64,000 bases of DNA from an uncultured Bacteroidota bacterium (GTDB taxonomy: Bacteria > Bacteroidota > Bacteroidia > Flavobacteriales_D > Sanyastnellaceae): assembly GCA_903932685.1 (NCBI GenBank), contig CAIZGX010000035.1, positions 49,942 to 113,941 on the forward strand. The letters are read 5' to 3'. The translations under genes and the position numbers were made by a program. This document shows, piece after piece, positions 38,462-46,691 of this stretch (positions within the stretch are counted from its first letter, which is position 1; every line of letters begins with the position of its first letter). A model generated the notes under the pieces. That model did no database searches. It was not told the origin of the DNA and was given only the letters and a program-made list of their open reading frames with translations.

Positions 38462-40078
38462 ATGAAGAAGACTCTCTTTCGCCTTGCGACACTATTTGTA
38501 ATCGCATTCTCTCTTTTGTTTTCGTTGAAAGGAAATGCGCAGAGCCTATACAAAGACCTTTATCCGAATGGAAAAATTCGCAGCATTGGAAAATTCAATG
38601 TTGTGGGAAAGGAAGACAGCATATGGAAATTTTACTATGAAGACGGAACGCTTCAAGAAGAGAGCACGTATCGCAACGGTTACTTCAACGGGAAGGTATT
38701 CCGTTATCACACGAACGGAAAATTACAGGTGGAAGGATATTTTCGATACGGGCAGGAAGACAGCATTCAGCGAACCTTCAATAACAAAGGAATTAAAATT
38801 CAAGAAGGAAATTTTTTGAAGGGAAAGAAGAATGGCGAGTGGAGTTCGTATTATGAAAATGGAAAAATAAACAGTGTTTTGAAGTACGACACCTCTGGCG
38901 TTTTGCTTGTTTCGTATTTCGATAACAAAGAAAAACAAACAATTTTAAATGGAAACGGAGTACTTCCTGAAGTGAATGAAGAAGATAAATTATTAAGTCG
39001 AACAACCTATTTAAACGGAATTCCAGATGGTGTTTTTGAAGCCTTTTTCACAAAGGGAAACATTCAAACTTCTGGACAGTATGTGAAGGGAATTAAAGAT
39101 GGAAAATGGAGTGAAAACTTCAGCAACGGGAAGCTTCGAAAAACAACTACCTACGCGCAAGGCTTGGTAACAGGGCCTTACGAAGAGTATTTTGATAATG
39201 GAAAGTTGTATGTGAAAGGTACATTCGACAACGGGAAGAAGACTGGAAATTGGGAATGGTACCGCGAGAACGGAGTGAAAGACATGGAAGGAAATTTCGT
39301 GGAAGACCTTCAAGACGGCGATTGGATTTTCTATCATGATAACGCGGTATGGCAATCGAAGGGAAAATATTCCAATGGGAAAATGGAAGGAAAGTGGGTA
39401 TATCAATACCCGAATGAAAAGAAATGGAAGGAAGGAAATTTCGTGGACGACAACAAGGAAGGAGAATGGAGCACTTGGTATGAAGACGGTGGATTGTTGC
39501 AGAAAGGAAATTACAAATTGGGAGAAGAAGATGGCAAGTGGATGAGTTGGTATGAGAATGGAAAAGTGAAGGACGAAGGAAGTTTCAAAGCGGGCAAGAT
39601 GTATGGCAAGTGGATTGGCTATGAGCCGAAGAACGGAAGGTATTTGTACATCGGCAGTTGGAAGGACAATCAGAAGGTAGGTAAATGGATGAACTATTCT
39701 GAACGCGGACAATTGGAGAGTGTGATTACATACGGAAAGAATGGCGAGTTGAATGGCACTTCTATTTTGTACAACGAAAGTGGCAGACCCATTAGCGAAG
39801 GAAAATTCAAAGTGGGCAAGCGTGCGGGGCGTTGGAAGTATTACTACGACTTCGGAGGCTTGTGGCGCGATTGCACCTACCAGAACGGCGAATTAAACGG
39901 ACCCAGCAAGATTTATACTGAAAACGGCATCTTAGAAGAAGACGCGAATTACAAGAACAATCGTTATCACGGCGAATGCACCATGTACGACAAGAAGTCC
40001 GGAAAACTTGTTCAGCGGGGCATTTACGAGAACGGCAAGATGGTTAAGTTCTTGGAAGGGACGCCCACTAGAAAGTAG
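38462..40078 (+). CDS. MORN/YwqK-repeat exported protein
   Basis: A 538-residue protein made almost wholly of about twenty MORN-like (YwqK-type) repeats of roughly 23 residues with the pattern Y-x-N/D-G-K/x-x-x-x-G-x-F-x-x-G-K-x-x-G-x-W, for example MSWYENGKVKDEGSFKAGK. The ATG at 38462 opens a signal peptide (FRLATLFVIAFSLLFSLKGNAQ). Databases often label such proteins 'YwqK antitoxin', but I see no toxin gene next to it and nothing to support that role. Similar repeats occur in many Bacteroidota surface proteins; function unknown. A -7-like box lies four bases upstream. A block of short DNA repeats follows right after the stop. Confidence 0.85.
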   Translation: MKKTLFRLATLFVIAFSLLFSLKGNAQSLYKDLYPNGKIRSIGKFNVVGKEDSIWKFYYEDGTLQEESTYRNGYFNGKVFRYHTNGKLQVEGYFRYGQEDSIQRTFNNKGIKIQEGNFLKGKKNGEWSSYYENGKINSVLKYDTSGVLLVSYFDNKEKQTILNGNGVLPEVNEEDKLLSRTTYLNGIPDGVFEAFFTKGNIQTSGQYVKGIKDGKWSENFSNGKLRKTTTYAQGLVTGPYEEYFDNGKLYVKGTFDNGKKTGNWEWYRENGVKDMEGNFVEDLQDGDWIFYHDNAVWQSKGKYSNGKMEGKWVYQYPNEKKWKEGNFVDDNKEGEWSTWYEDGGLLQKGNYKLGEEDGKWMSWYENGKVKDEGSFKAGKMYGKWIGYEPKNGRYLYIGSWKDNQKVGKWMNYSERGQLESVITYGKNGELNGTSILYNESGRPISEGKFKVGKRAGRWKYYYDFGGLWRDCTYQNGELNGPSKIYTENGILEEDANYKNNRYHGECTMYDKKSGKLVQRGIYENGKMVKFLEGTPTRK

Positions 40079-40080
40079 GA

Positions 40081-40136
40081 ACTACGTTGTTGGAACTGCG
40101 TTGTTGGAACTATGTTGTTTGAACTGCGTTGCTAGA
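40081..40136. repeat. Four 14-bp tandem repeats
   Basis: Four adjacent 14-base units with consensus ACTRYGTTGTTGGA start two bases after the MORN-gene stop. Copies differ at two to four positions. The period is not a multiple of three, so this is not a coding repeat. It may be a slippage product or a degraded structured element. Confidence 0.85.
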
Positions 40137-40142
40137 AACAGT

Positions 40143-40222
40143 CGAAGACATTCGCCGCAGGCATTCGTCAAAGACATTCGTCAAAGACATTCGCTCGAAG
40201 AGCATCAGTCAAAGACTGACGT
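40143..40222. repeat. 13-bp tandem repeat array running into the glycosyltransferase 3' end
   Basis: About six units of 13 bases with consensus CAAAGACATTCGT (one unit is 15 bases) lie at 40143-40222. The last four overlap the end of the minus-strand glycosyltransferase gene and encode its final residues (SLTDALRANVFDECL). A small inverted repeat (CAGTC...GACTG) is embedded near 40204-40216. No unique spacers separate the copies, so it is not a CRISPR array. Confidence 0.8.
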
Positions 40223-41457
40223 GAGTACTTCATCACCTTCGGATTCAAGGGTTGATTAATCGCACAAGGAAATGCGTTTTTGATGAAGGTGTATAGTTGT
40301 TCTTCATTGTTGAAGGCAATCATTTCGCCGCTCTCACTCTCGTGAATGACACGCGCGCAATCACTAGTGACACTGCCTATGCCGAGCACGCGGTTGCCCG
40401 TGGCGACATACTCGAAGATCTTTCCTGTAACGCGGCCTTCTTCGTTGGCATTCTGATTCAAGATAACCAACAACAATTGAGGCGTTAACATCAGGTCTAA
40501 TACCTCGTTGTGCTTGACGTATGGGATGTACTCCAAATGTTCGGAAAGTCCATTTCGTTTTACGTCTTCCAACACAGAGCCGTCTGTTGGACCCACCAAC
40601 CGAATAATCATTCGGTTTTTGAACTCTTCACTTTCATTCACCAAGCGAGACAAGGCTCGCCACAAGGCCGGCGCATTGCGATCGTCGCCAAAGGTGCCGT
40701 AGTGACCAAGAATGAATTTGTCGGTTGGCTTCACTTCTCTTCCTTCAAAATCTACGTGATCGAATCCGTTCGTTAACACCTTCACTTCACTTCCACGAAT
40801 CTTCTCATACTCTCCGCTCAAATACCAACTCACTGTATCTACAACAGTGGCTTCCTTCAAGACACTGCGCTCTAACTTCATGTGCCTGCGCTTTGCCCAA
40901 CCACTCATCTGAAACTTATCGGCGTTGTCCATGTTCACCCAAGGATCTCTGAAATCTGCTAACCAAGAAATGCCGGTCTTTCTATGAACGCGACGCGCAA
41001 TTAAATGCATGCTGTGCGGAGGCCCGGTACTCACAATCATATCAACCGGATTCTCTTTCAAATACTTCAACAAGAAATTAGAAGCAGGACGAATCCAAAA
41101 CATGCGTGCATCTGGAATTAAAATATTTCCTCGAACCCACGCCATTAAACGTTCGGTGAATGAAGGTCCTTTGTCGCTTCGAATAAATCCGGCGCTTATT
41201 CCAGCATCGCCCTTGCCCGTGGCTTTTCGCAAAGCACGATAAGGTTCGAAAATGGGACAACGAATCACTTCCACTCCTTCCGGAATTTCAGTAAGCAACG
41301 TTTCATCGTAAACAGGATAATCAGCATTCTCAGGAACAAATACCACAGGCTGCCAATCGCTGTTGTGCAAATATTTCACAAACTTCAACCAACGCTGAAC
41401 CCCTCCTCCGCCTGCGGGAGGCCAATAATAGGCTATGATTAAAACGCGCTTTTTCAC
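40168..41457 (-). CDS. Glycosyltransferase family 4-like protein
   Basis: A 429-residue GT-B fold glycosyltransferase. The N-terminal acceptor domain begins RVLIIAYYWPPAGGGGVQRW, typical of GT4-like enzymes, and WLADFRDPW is a familiar conserved segment. The donor domain ends with GKIFEYVATGNRVLGIG and a Glu-rich loop, as in retaining GT4 enzymes. Sugar and acceptor are unknown; a surface polysaccharide or glycoprotein is likely. The start is a GTG sharing its first base with the TAG stop of the upstream AddB-like gene (TAGTG), so translation is coupled. The last fifteen or so residues come from a tandem DNA repeat and are probably not part of the original fold. Confidence 0.87.
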   Translation of the reverse strand: MKKRVLIIAYYWPPAGGGGVQRWLKFVKYLHNSDWQPVVFVPENADYPVYDETLLTEIPEGVEVIRCPIFEPYRALRKATGKGDAGISAGFIRSDKGPSFTERLMAWVRGNILIPDARMFWIRPASNFLLKYLKENPVDMIVSTGPPHSMHLIARRVHRKTGISWLADFRDPWVNMDNADKFQMSGWAKRRHMKLERSVLKEATVVDTVSWYLSGEYEKIRGSEVKVLTNGFDHVDFEGREVKPTDKFILGHYGTFGDDRNAPALWRALSRLVNESEEFKNRMIIRLVGPTDGSVLEDVKRNGLSEHLEYIPYVKHNEVLDLMLTPQLLLVILNQNANEEGRVTGKIFEYVATGNRVLGIGSVTSDCARVIHESESGEMIAFNNEEQLYTFIKNAFPCAINQPLNPKVMKYSRQSLTDALRANVFDECL

Positions 41458-44234
41458 TACTTACAAAATTCGCAATAATCCGACTCTGGATTGTGCCTAA
41501 ATGTTTGCGTTTCCAACAAACTCTTCAACACTCCCAACAATTCCTCTTCGAACTTGTCCACGTCCGCTTCACGCAATACCGCGGGATCATCTCCTCGCAA
41601 AAGCGAAACAGGTCCTTGCTTGGCATGCTTCAATCCGAACAACATCGCTTTTGTATTCTCCGGCGCATGTCCCCCTTTCACCCACATGTATGAATACGTT
41701 AAAATTTGAAGCAGCTTCGGTTTGGTGTCTTTCAACCAAGGACCTTCTTTGTCGCTTAGCTTCAATTCATCGGGCTTCACACTTCCTGTCTTGTAATCCA
41801 AGACTATAAAGTTTCCGGCTTGCTCGTCCACTCTATCGGCCTTTCCTCGAACCCGTGCAGGAATATCCACACCAATCTTATCCATAGGCAGTTCTGCCAT
41901 AAGCTCTACTTCCACTCCATTCACCAATCGCTCTTGACCTTCGTTGCGTGCTTCATTGAACTGCTTCTGATCGTATTCCAAAACCACTTCAATCATACGT
42001 TTCACAATCCGACGCATGATAATGTCGAATCCGGCCAATTCAAAATTTGAATTGTAAAGTTTAACAATGGCGGCGTCTATAAGCGCATCTAATTCCAATT
42101 TGAATCCGTCAAAATCCACATCGTGAATAGTCATTCCAACAAAACGCTTGTAAAGCGTTTCCAACACATCGTGAACAATAGAACCAAATGTGGAAGCCTC
42201 CATATTCTCTTCCAAGCTTTCCACTTCGCCCAATCCTACAACATACTGGTAGTAGAAGTCGAGCGGACAACGCATGAACTTATTCAATGCCGAAGGTGAA
42301 ATTCCATATTCCAACAAAGCATGAATGCGCTCGGTTGAAAAATCATTTGCCTCAATCTCTTCCTCACCTGTTTGCAAAAACTTATTGCTGTGTTCGAAAT
42401 CTTCATACCGAACGTTCGTTCGGTCACCATATCCAGTTAGCTCTTGTCCAATTTGCATGAGATAACGTGAAGGCTCGGTCATCTTGTAATCGGAACTCAA
42501 CGTGTGATACAACAAGCGAATATCTTCTGCGCGTTGCATCAATCGGTAAAACGAATAGGCAATGGTCCCTTCCCGTTCTTCAGCCGAAGGCAATTCAAAC
42601 GCTCTTCTTAAATCGAATGGAATAAGCGACTGTGCTTTGCCGTTGCCAGGGAATTGTTCGTCATTCGCGCCTACAATAATCACATGTTTGAAATCCACCG
42701 CGCGCGTTTCAACCATACTCAACACCTGAAGTCCTTCCAGTGGCTCTCCCTGAAACGCAATGGTCTCTTGCGATGCGTAATGCTGAAACAACAGATCTAA
42801 CAAAGGCACTTCATTCAGAAATGCATTTCCTTCCATGTGCATTTCAATTCGACCTAAAATCTGTTGAAGTCGCAAAGCCGTTTCCTTCGTCAATTCATCG
42901 GCACTGTCCGCTTCAATAAATACAGAAAGAAACTTCTTCAATCGAACAATGCAATTCGGCAAATCGAAATTCTCGATAGTCAGTAATTCTTCCAACGTTT
43001 TCATAGCCGGAAGTTTTTCAACCAACTCCTTCAACTCTTTCTCTCTTATGTAAATGAATTTTCTGCGCATGACATAGCGCTGAATTTCTCTCCGCTCCGA
43101 TGAAGGAATAAGAACGTTTAAATCGGTTTGAAGAATCCATTGCGAGAAATCCTTGTAATACATTCCCTTCTTCACTTCCTTCGACAAGCGACTCCAAATG
43201 CGTAAAAGCATGCGAACCACGCGGAACAAAGCGACTTGATCTATGGGATAACCCAATGCAACGTTCACAGGTGAGTCTATGGATAATCCATTTAAGAACG
43301 GACGAAGCAAGAACGGCTGAACCAAGACCACAGCGGTATTCGCGCGATCTGCTTCATTCATTTCATTCACCAATTTCGAAGCTGCAAAAGCAGAGGCCAA
43401 AGGCGTGACCACTTTCGAGAATGTTATGGTTCGACTTCGTGTATTGAAATCATCAGTCTTCGCAATGGGCATTCTTCTTTCTTCCCAAGAACGGAAAAAT
43501 ATTCCTGCTTCATGAATGGGATTGTTCACGTAATAGGCATCGGCATCGAAACGGAAAAACACTTTTCCTGTTTTGTGAAGACGCATCACCCACTTCTCTT
43601 CAGCCTTCGAAAAGGCTGTTATTCCAACAAAATAAATTGAATCTGCATTCGAAGGGAAATTCACTTCCACCTTCTCCTCTGCCATGGCTCTGTTGAGTCT
43701 TGCGTAACTGAAAGCATGCTGCTGGTTCTGCAATTCAACAAAACGATGATAAACTTTTCCAAGGTCAAGCCAGAAATCTGCGTAATCTTCTTGCGCATCG
43801 GTTAACGGTTGAATGCCGAAACTCCAATTTTCAATATCCTTAACATCTTTCAAATTCTTGAACACTTCGCCCGGATTGGCCAAAGCCACATCTATGTCGT
43901 TGAAATCGTCGAGCGCCATGCTTCCCCATTTCATGAAAACCTCAAATGAATCGGGTGATTCCACCACTTCGGTGTAGGCGCGATATAGCAACAGAAGTAA
44001 ACTTAATTTCTCTTCAGTTCTTTCTTTCACAACAGATTTAACAAACTGCGGAAGCAGCATGAGCTGTGGCGTAAGGAAAGCCGAACCTAAAATTTCAAAC
44101 AGAAATTTTTTCAAAAAAACTTTCGAGCGATTGCTTGGAAGCACAACAACTATCCGGTGTAAATCTTTCCCGTGTTTGTCAATTAATTCTTGAGCTATTC
44201 GCTTTAAAAAAAGTTCTTCTGAATTTGTTTGCAT
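41457..44234 (-). CDS. addB: AddB-like PD-(D/E)XK nuclease subunit of double-strand break repair
   Basis: A 925-residue protein matching the Bacteroidota AddB/RexB-like family. The N-terminal nucleotide-binding loop is degenerate (VVLPSNRSKVFLKKF), the middle is a helicase-like fold, and the C-terminal nuclease has GKADRVD and VLDYKTG catalytic motifs. Cysteines at RCPLDFYYQ and in the terminal CEFC suggest the iron-sulfur staple of AddB, but the protein stops one residue after CEFC, so the usual last Cys is absent. With the AddA-like enzyme at 56756 it would process double-strand ends for recombination. The start codon is only nine bases from that of the divergent small gene at 44244. Confidence 0.85.
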   Translation of the reverse strand: MQTNSEELFLKRIAQELIDKHGKDLHRIVVVLPSNRSKVFLKKFLFEILGSAFLTPQLMLLPQFVKSVVKERTEEKLSLLLLLYRAYTEVVESPDSFEVFMKWGSMALDDFNDIDVALANPGEVFKNLKDVKDIENWSFGIQPLTDAQEDYADFWLDLGKVYHRFVELQNQQHAFSYARLNRAMAEEKVEVNFPSNADSIYFVGITAFSKAEEKWVMRLHKTGKVFFRFDADAYYVNNPIHEAGIFFRSWEERRMPIAKTDDFNTRSRTITFSKVVTPLASAFAASKLVNEMNEADRANTAVVLVQPFLLRPFLNGLSIDSPVNVALGYPIDQVALFRVVRMLLRIWSRLSKEVKKGMYYKDFSQWILQTDLNVLIPSSERREIQRYVMRRKFIYIREKELKELVEKLPAMKTLEELLTIENFDLPNCIVRLKKFLSVFIEADSADELTKETALRLQQILGRIEMHMEGNAFLNEVPLLDLLFQHYASQETIAFQGEPLEGLQVLSMVETRAVDFKHVIIVGANDEQFPGNGKAQSLIPFDLRRAFELPSAEEREGTIAYSFYRLMQRAEDIRLLYHTLSSDYKMTEPSRYLMQIGQELTGYGDRTNVRYEDFEHSNKFLQTGEEEIEANDFSTERIHALLEYGISPSALNKFMRCPLDFYYQYVVGLGEVESLEENMEASTFGSIVHDVLETLYKRFVGMTIHDVDFDGFKLELDALIDAAIVKLYNSNFELAGFDIIMRRIVKRMIEVVLEYDQKQFNEARNEGQERLVNGVEVELMAELPMDKIGVDIPARVRGKADRVDEQAGNFIVLDYKTGSVKPDELKLSDKEGPWLKDTKPKLLQILTYSYMWVKGGHAPENTKAMLFGLKHAKQGPVSLLRGDDPAVLREADVDKFEEELLGVLKSLLETQTFRHNPESDYCEFCK

Positions 44235-44243
44235 ATTCGCAGT

Positions 44244-44498
44244 ATGGATTTCCCAAAGTTTCTAAAATTTCCAGAAGGAAAACGCATTGTTCAAATCTTT
44301 TCCTCAACAACTTTTGAAGAAGTGGTGGTTATGGGCACTTCTTACTTCATTCACACCAACAATGCTGTAACGCATGCCGACCGCATTTACGTTTTGGATC
44401 TCTTGGAATGCGGAAATGACGCTTTGTTCATTTCGGAAGAAGAATACAACGCACTCAAAGCAAGCATTTCTTACAACTATAAATTGAAATCCATTTGA
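44244..44498 (+). CDS. Small conserved-looking hypothetical protein
   Basis: I do not recognise a family. The chosen ATG at 44244 gives 84 residues beginning MDFPKFLKFPEGKRIVQIFS; a longer frame from 44229 would overlap the divergent addB start. There is no signal peptide or membrane segment. Predicted content is alternating strands and short helices, with an acidic C-terminal half (ECGNDALFISEEEYNAL) and a basic end. Codon use looks like its neighbours. It lies between addB (divergent) and murB (69 bases downstream, same strand), which says little about its job. A real gene is likely because the frame is clean and codon use is normal. Confidence 0.6.
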   Translation: MDFPKFLKFPEGKRIVQIFSSTTFEEVVVMGTSYFIHTNNAVTHADRIYVLDLLECGNDALFISEEEYNALKASISYNYKLKSI

Positions 44499-44567
44499 AC
44501 ATTCCCGTGTTCGAATTACGCTTTGCCGACCTGAAAGCTATTTCCATTCCTTTCATTACTTTACTTC

Positions 44568-45590
44568 ATGAAACTTCAGTTTGAAAAAAATGTGGACTTG
44601 TTGGCGCACAACACGTTCAGCATTTCAGTAATAGCTAAAGAATTTGCGCGCATAGACCAGCCACAGCAAGTGCAAGAGGCGTTGGAATACGTGCGTCAGA
44701 GCAAAAGCAATCACTTGGTTCTTGGCGGTGGAAGCAATATTCTTTTCACGCAAGATGTCGATGCTATTGTTCTTCAAAACAGATTATTCGGAATTGAATT
44801 GGAGAAGGAAGACGATATGCATGTTTATGTGCGCGTTGCCGCAGGAGAAAACTGGCACAACTTCGTGTTGCACTGCATTCGGAACAAATGGGCCGGGGTG
44901 GAAAATCTCTCCCTTATTCCTGGATGCGTGGGCGCAAGCCCTATGCAGAACATTGGCGCCTATGGCGTGGAAATGAGTAGCGTATTGAATTATGTTGAAG
45001 CCATAAACATTCACACTTCCGAAAAACACACATTCTCTTTGAACGACTGCGAATTGGGGTACCGCGAAAGTATTTTCAAGCGGAAAGAAAAAGGCAATTG
45101 GTTCATTACGCATGTGGGCTTCAAACTGAACAAGCGTCCTGTTTTCCATATTGAATACGGCGCCATTGCAGACGAATTAGATAAGATGGAAATTGATACG
45201 TTAAGCATTAAGCACATCAGTCAGGCCGTTATCGCCATTCGATCATCAAAACTACCTGACCCGAAAGTCTTGGGCAATGCAGGGAGCTTCTTCAAAAACC
45301 CAACGGTAGATCTTTCAGTCCTTCGCGCCATTCAAGAGCACGACGAGAAAGTTCCGTTTTATCCGGTCGATGAAAACACGGTTAAAATACCCGCTGGATA
45401 TATGATTGAACATGCCGGTTGGAAAGGCAAGCGCCTTGGAAACTGCGGTGTGCATGAAAAACAAGCCTTAGTTCTGGTAAATTACGGCGGTGCAACTGGA
45501 CACGAACTCTATTCGCTGAGCACAGCCGTTATGACCGATGTCAAGAATAAATACGGCATCGAATTGGAGCGCGAAGTAAATGTGTGGTAA
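44568..45590 (+). CDS. murB: UDP-N-acetylenolpyruvoylglucosamine reductase
   Basis: A 340-residue FAD enzyme that reduces UDP-N-acetylglucosamine enolpyruvate to UDP-N-acetylmuramate, the second committed step of peptidoglycan synthesis. FAD-binding motifs LGGGSNILF and GCVGASPMQNIGAYGVE are clear. YRESIFK marks a type I (E. coli-like) MurB, and the catalytic Ser lies in GNAGSFFKNP. The C-terminal Glu region (EHAGWKGKRLG, then a final ELEREVNVW) is present. The stop codon overlaps the -7 box of the downstream desaturase gene. Confidence 0.95.
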   Translation: MKLQFEKNVDLLAHNTFSISVIAKEFARIDQPQQVQEALEYVRQSKSNHLVLGGGSNILFTQDVDAIVLQNRLFGIELEKEDDMHVYVRVAAGENWHNFVLHCIRNKWAGVENLSLIPGCVGASPMQNIGAYGVEMSSVLNYVEAINIHTSEKHTFSLNDCELGYRESIFKRKEKGNWFITHVGFKLNKRPVFHIEYGAIADELDKMEIDTLSIKHISQAVIAIRSSKLPDPKVLGNAGSFFKNPTVDLSVLRAIQEHDEKVPFYPVDENTVKIPAGYMIEHAGWKGKRLGNCGVHEKQALVLVNYGGATGHELYSLSTAVMTDVKNKYGIELEREVNVW

Positions 45591-45595
45591 CTTTG
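45588..45595 (+). promoter_or_regulatory. Bacteroidota -7 box for the desaturase gene
   Basis: TAACTTTG matches TAnnTTTG exactly; its first three bases are the murB stop codon. It lies 25 bases before the TTG start at 45621, leaving room for a short leader, which may suit a gene with a weak start codon. Confidence 0.55.
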
Positions 45596-45620
45596 CACCT
45601 CATTATAAAACCCAACTATT

Positions 45621-46691
45621 TTGAGCACAATCAGATTTAAAACAGCAGGCACGCCATTTTTCGATCATTTGAAGAACGGAGTAGATTCATATTTCAACGC
45701 TACACGTCGCAACAGATGGGGCAACGGGCTGATTTATATTAAAGCTATTGTCTTACTAACGAGCTTTTTCACCCTCTACATTTCACTTGTTTTCGGAAGT
45801 CTTTCTATCTGGATGAACATTGGCGCTTGCGTGCTTTTGGGGCTAACCTTGGCTGGGATTGGATTCAACTTGATGCATGATGGTGCGCACGGTAGTTTTT
45901 CAGACAAGAAATGGTTGAATGAAATCATGGCTCACACCCTTAACATGGTGGGCGGTGATGTAAGTCTTTGGAAAACGAAACACAACGTCATTCACCACTC
46001 ATTCACGAACATTGAAGGTCACGACGACGATATTAACATTCAGCCTATGATGCGCACGAATGAGAATCAGCCGCGTTACAAGATTCACCGCTTTCAGCAT
46101 ATCTATGGATATATTCTTTACTGTTTAACTTACATCTCTTGGGTATGGATCGACGATGTGAAGAAATATAGAACCCAACAAGTGGGTATTACTAAACTGA
46201 AAAAGTTCACCTTCATCAATCACTTTACTTTTTGGGCGACGAAGGTGAGCTACGTTGCAACGTTTATAGTTCTTCCTATTATTTTCAAAGGATTGTTGGC
46301 TGCCATTTTAGGATACTTAATTGTCTCTATGGTAACTGGAATTGTTATCGCCGTTGTGTTTCAATTGGCACACGTGGTTGAGTCTGTTTCATTCAATAAC
46401 CCTGAGGACACCAACGGAATAATTGAAGAAGAATGGGCCATCCACCAGATTAACACCACTAGCAACTTTGCAACGAAGAACCCTTTGGTGTCTTGGTTTA
46501 CAGGCGGATTGAATTACCAGGTGGAGCACCATTTGTTCCCACGTATTTCACACGTTCACTACCCGGCGTTGAATAAAATCGTTCGCGAAACCTGTGAGAA
46601 ATTCGGTGTTCAATATCATGAATACGGAACGGTCATTGCTGCGGTGAGATCACACACACGTCACTTGAAGACCATGGGAATTGCCGACTAA
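45621..46691 (+). CDS. Fatty acid desaturase, QVEHH type
   Basis: A 356-residue membrane di-iron desaturase. The three histidine boxes are HDGAH, HNVIHH and QVEHH, the last typical of acyl-CoA/front-end type enzymes. Four hydrophobic helices flank them. No ATG fits: an in-frame stop lies at 45606-45608, and the conserved N-terminus (STIRFKTAGTPFF) begins at the TTG at 45621, which is therefore the start. It adjusts membrane lipid saturation, perhaps for cold. A close paralogue is at 63071. The stop overlaps the convergent PorP/SprF gene by four bases. Confidence 0.92.
   Translation: MSTIRFKTAGTPFFDHLKNGVDSYFNATRRNRWGNGLIYIKAIVLLTSFFTLYISLVFGSLSIWMNIGACVLLGLTLAGIGFNLMHDGAHGSFSDKKWLNEIMAHTLNMVGGDVSLWKTKHNVIHHSFTNIEGHDDDINIQPMMRTNENQPRYKIHRFQHIYGYILYCLTYISWVWIDDVKKYRTQQVGITKLKKFTFINHFTFWATKVSYVATFIVLPIIFKGLLAAILGYLIVSMVTGIVIAVVFQLAHVVESVSFNNPEDTNGIIEEEWAIHQINTTSNFATKNPLVSWFTGGLNYQVEHHLFPRISHVHYPALNKIVRETCEKFGVQYHEYGTVIAAVRSHTRHLKTMGIAD

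Noticed and set aside
39011..39712. 233-residue open frame on the minus strand
   Set aside because: Antisense shadow of the MORN-repeat gene; its apparent repeats simply mirror those of the real gene.
38462..40078. Antitoxin of a toxin-antitoxin system (common database label for YwqK-repeat proteins)
   Set aside because: The protein is exported, made of MORN-like repeats, and no toxin-like gene is adjacent.
40081..40222. Possible CRISPR array
   Set aside because: Units are only 13-14 bases, directly abutting and without unique spacers, and no cas gene is near.
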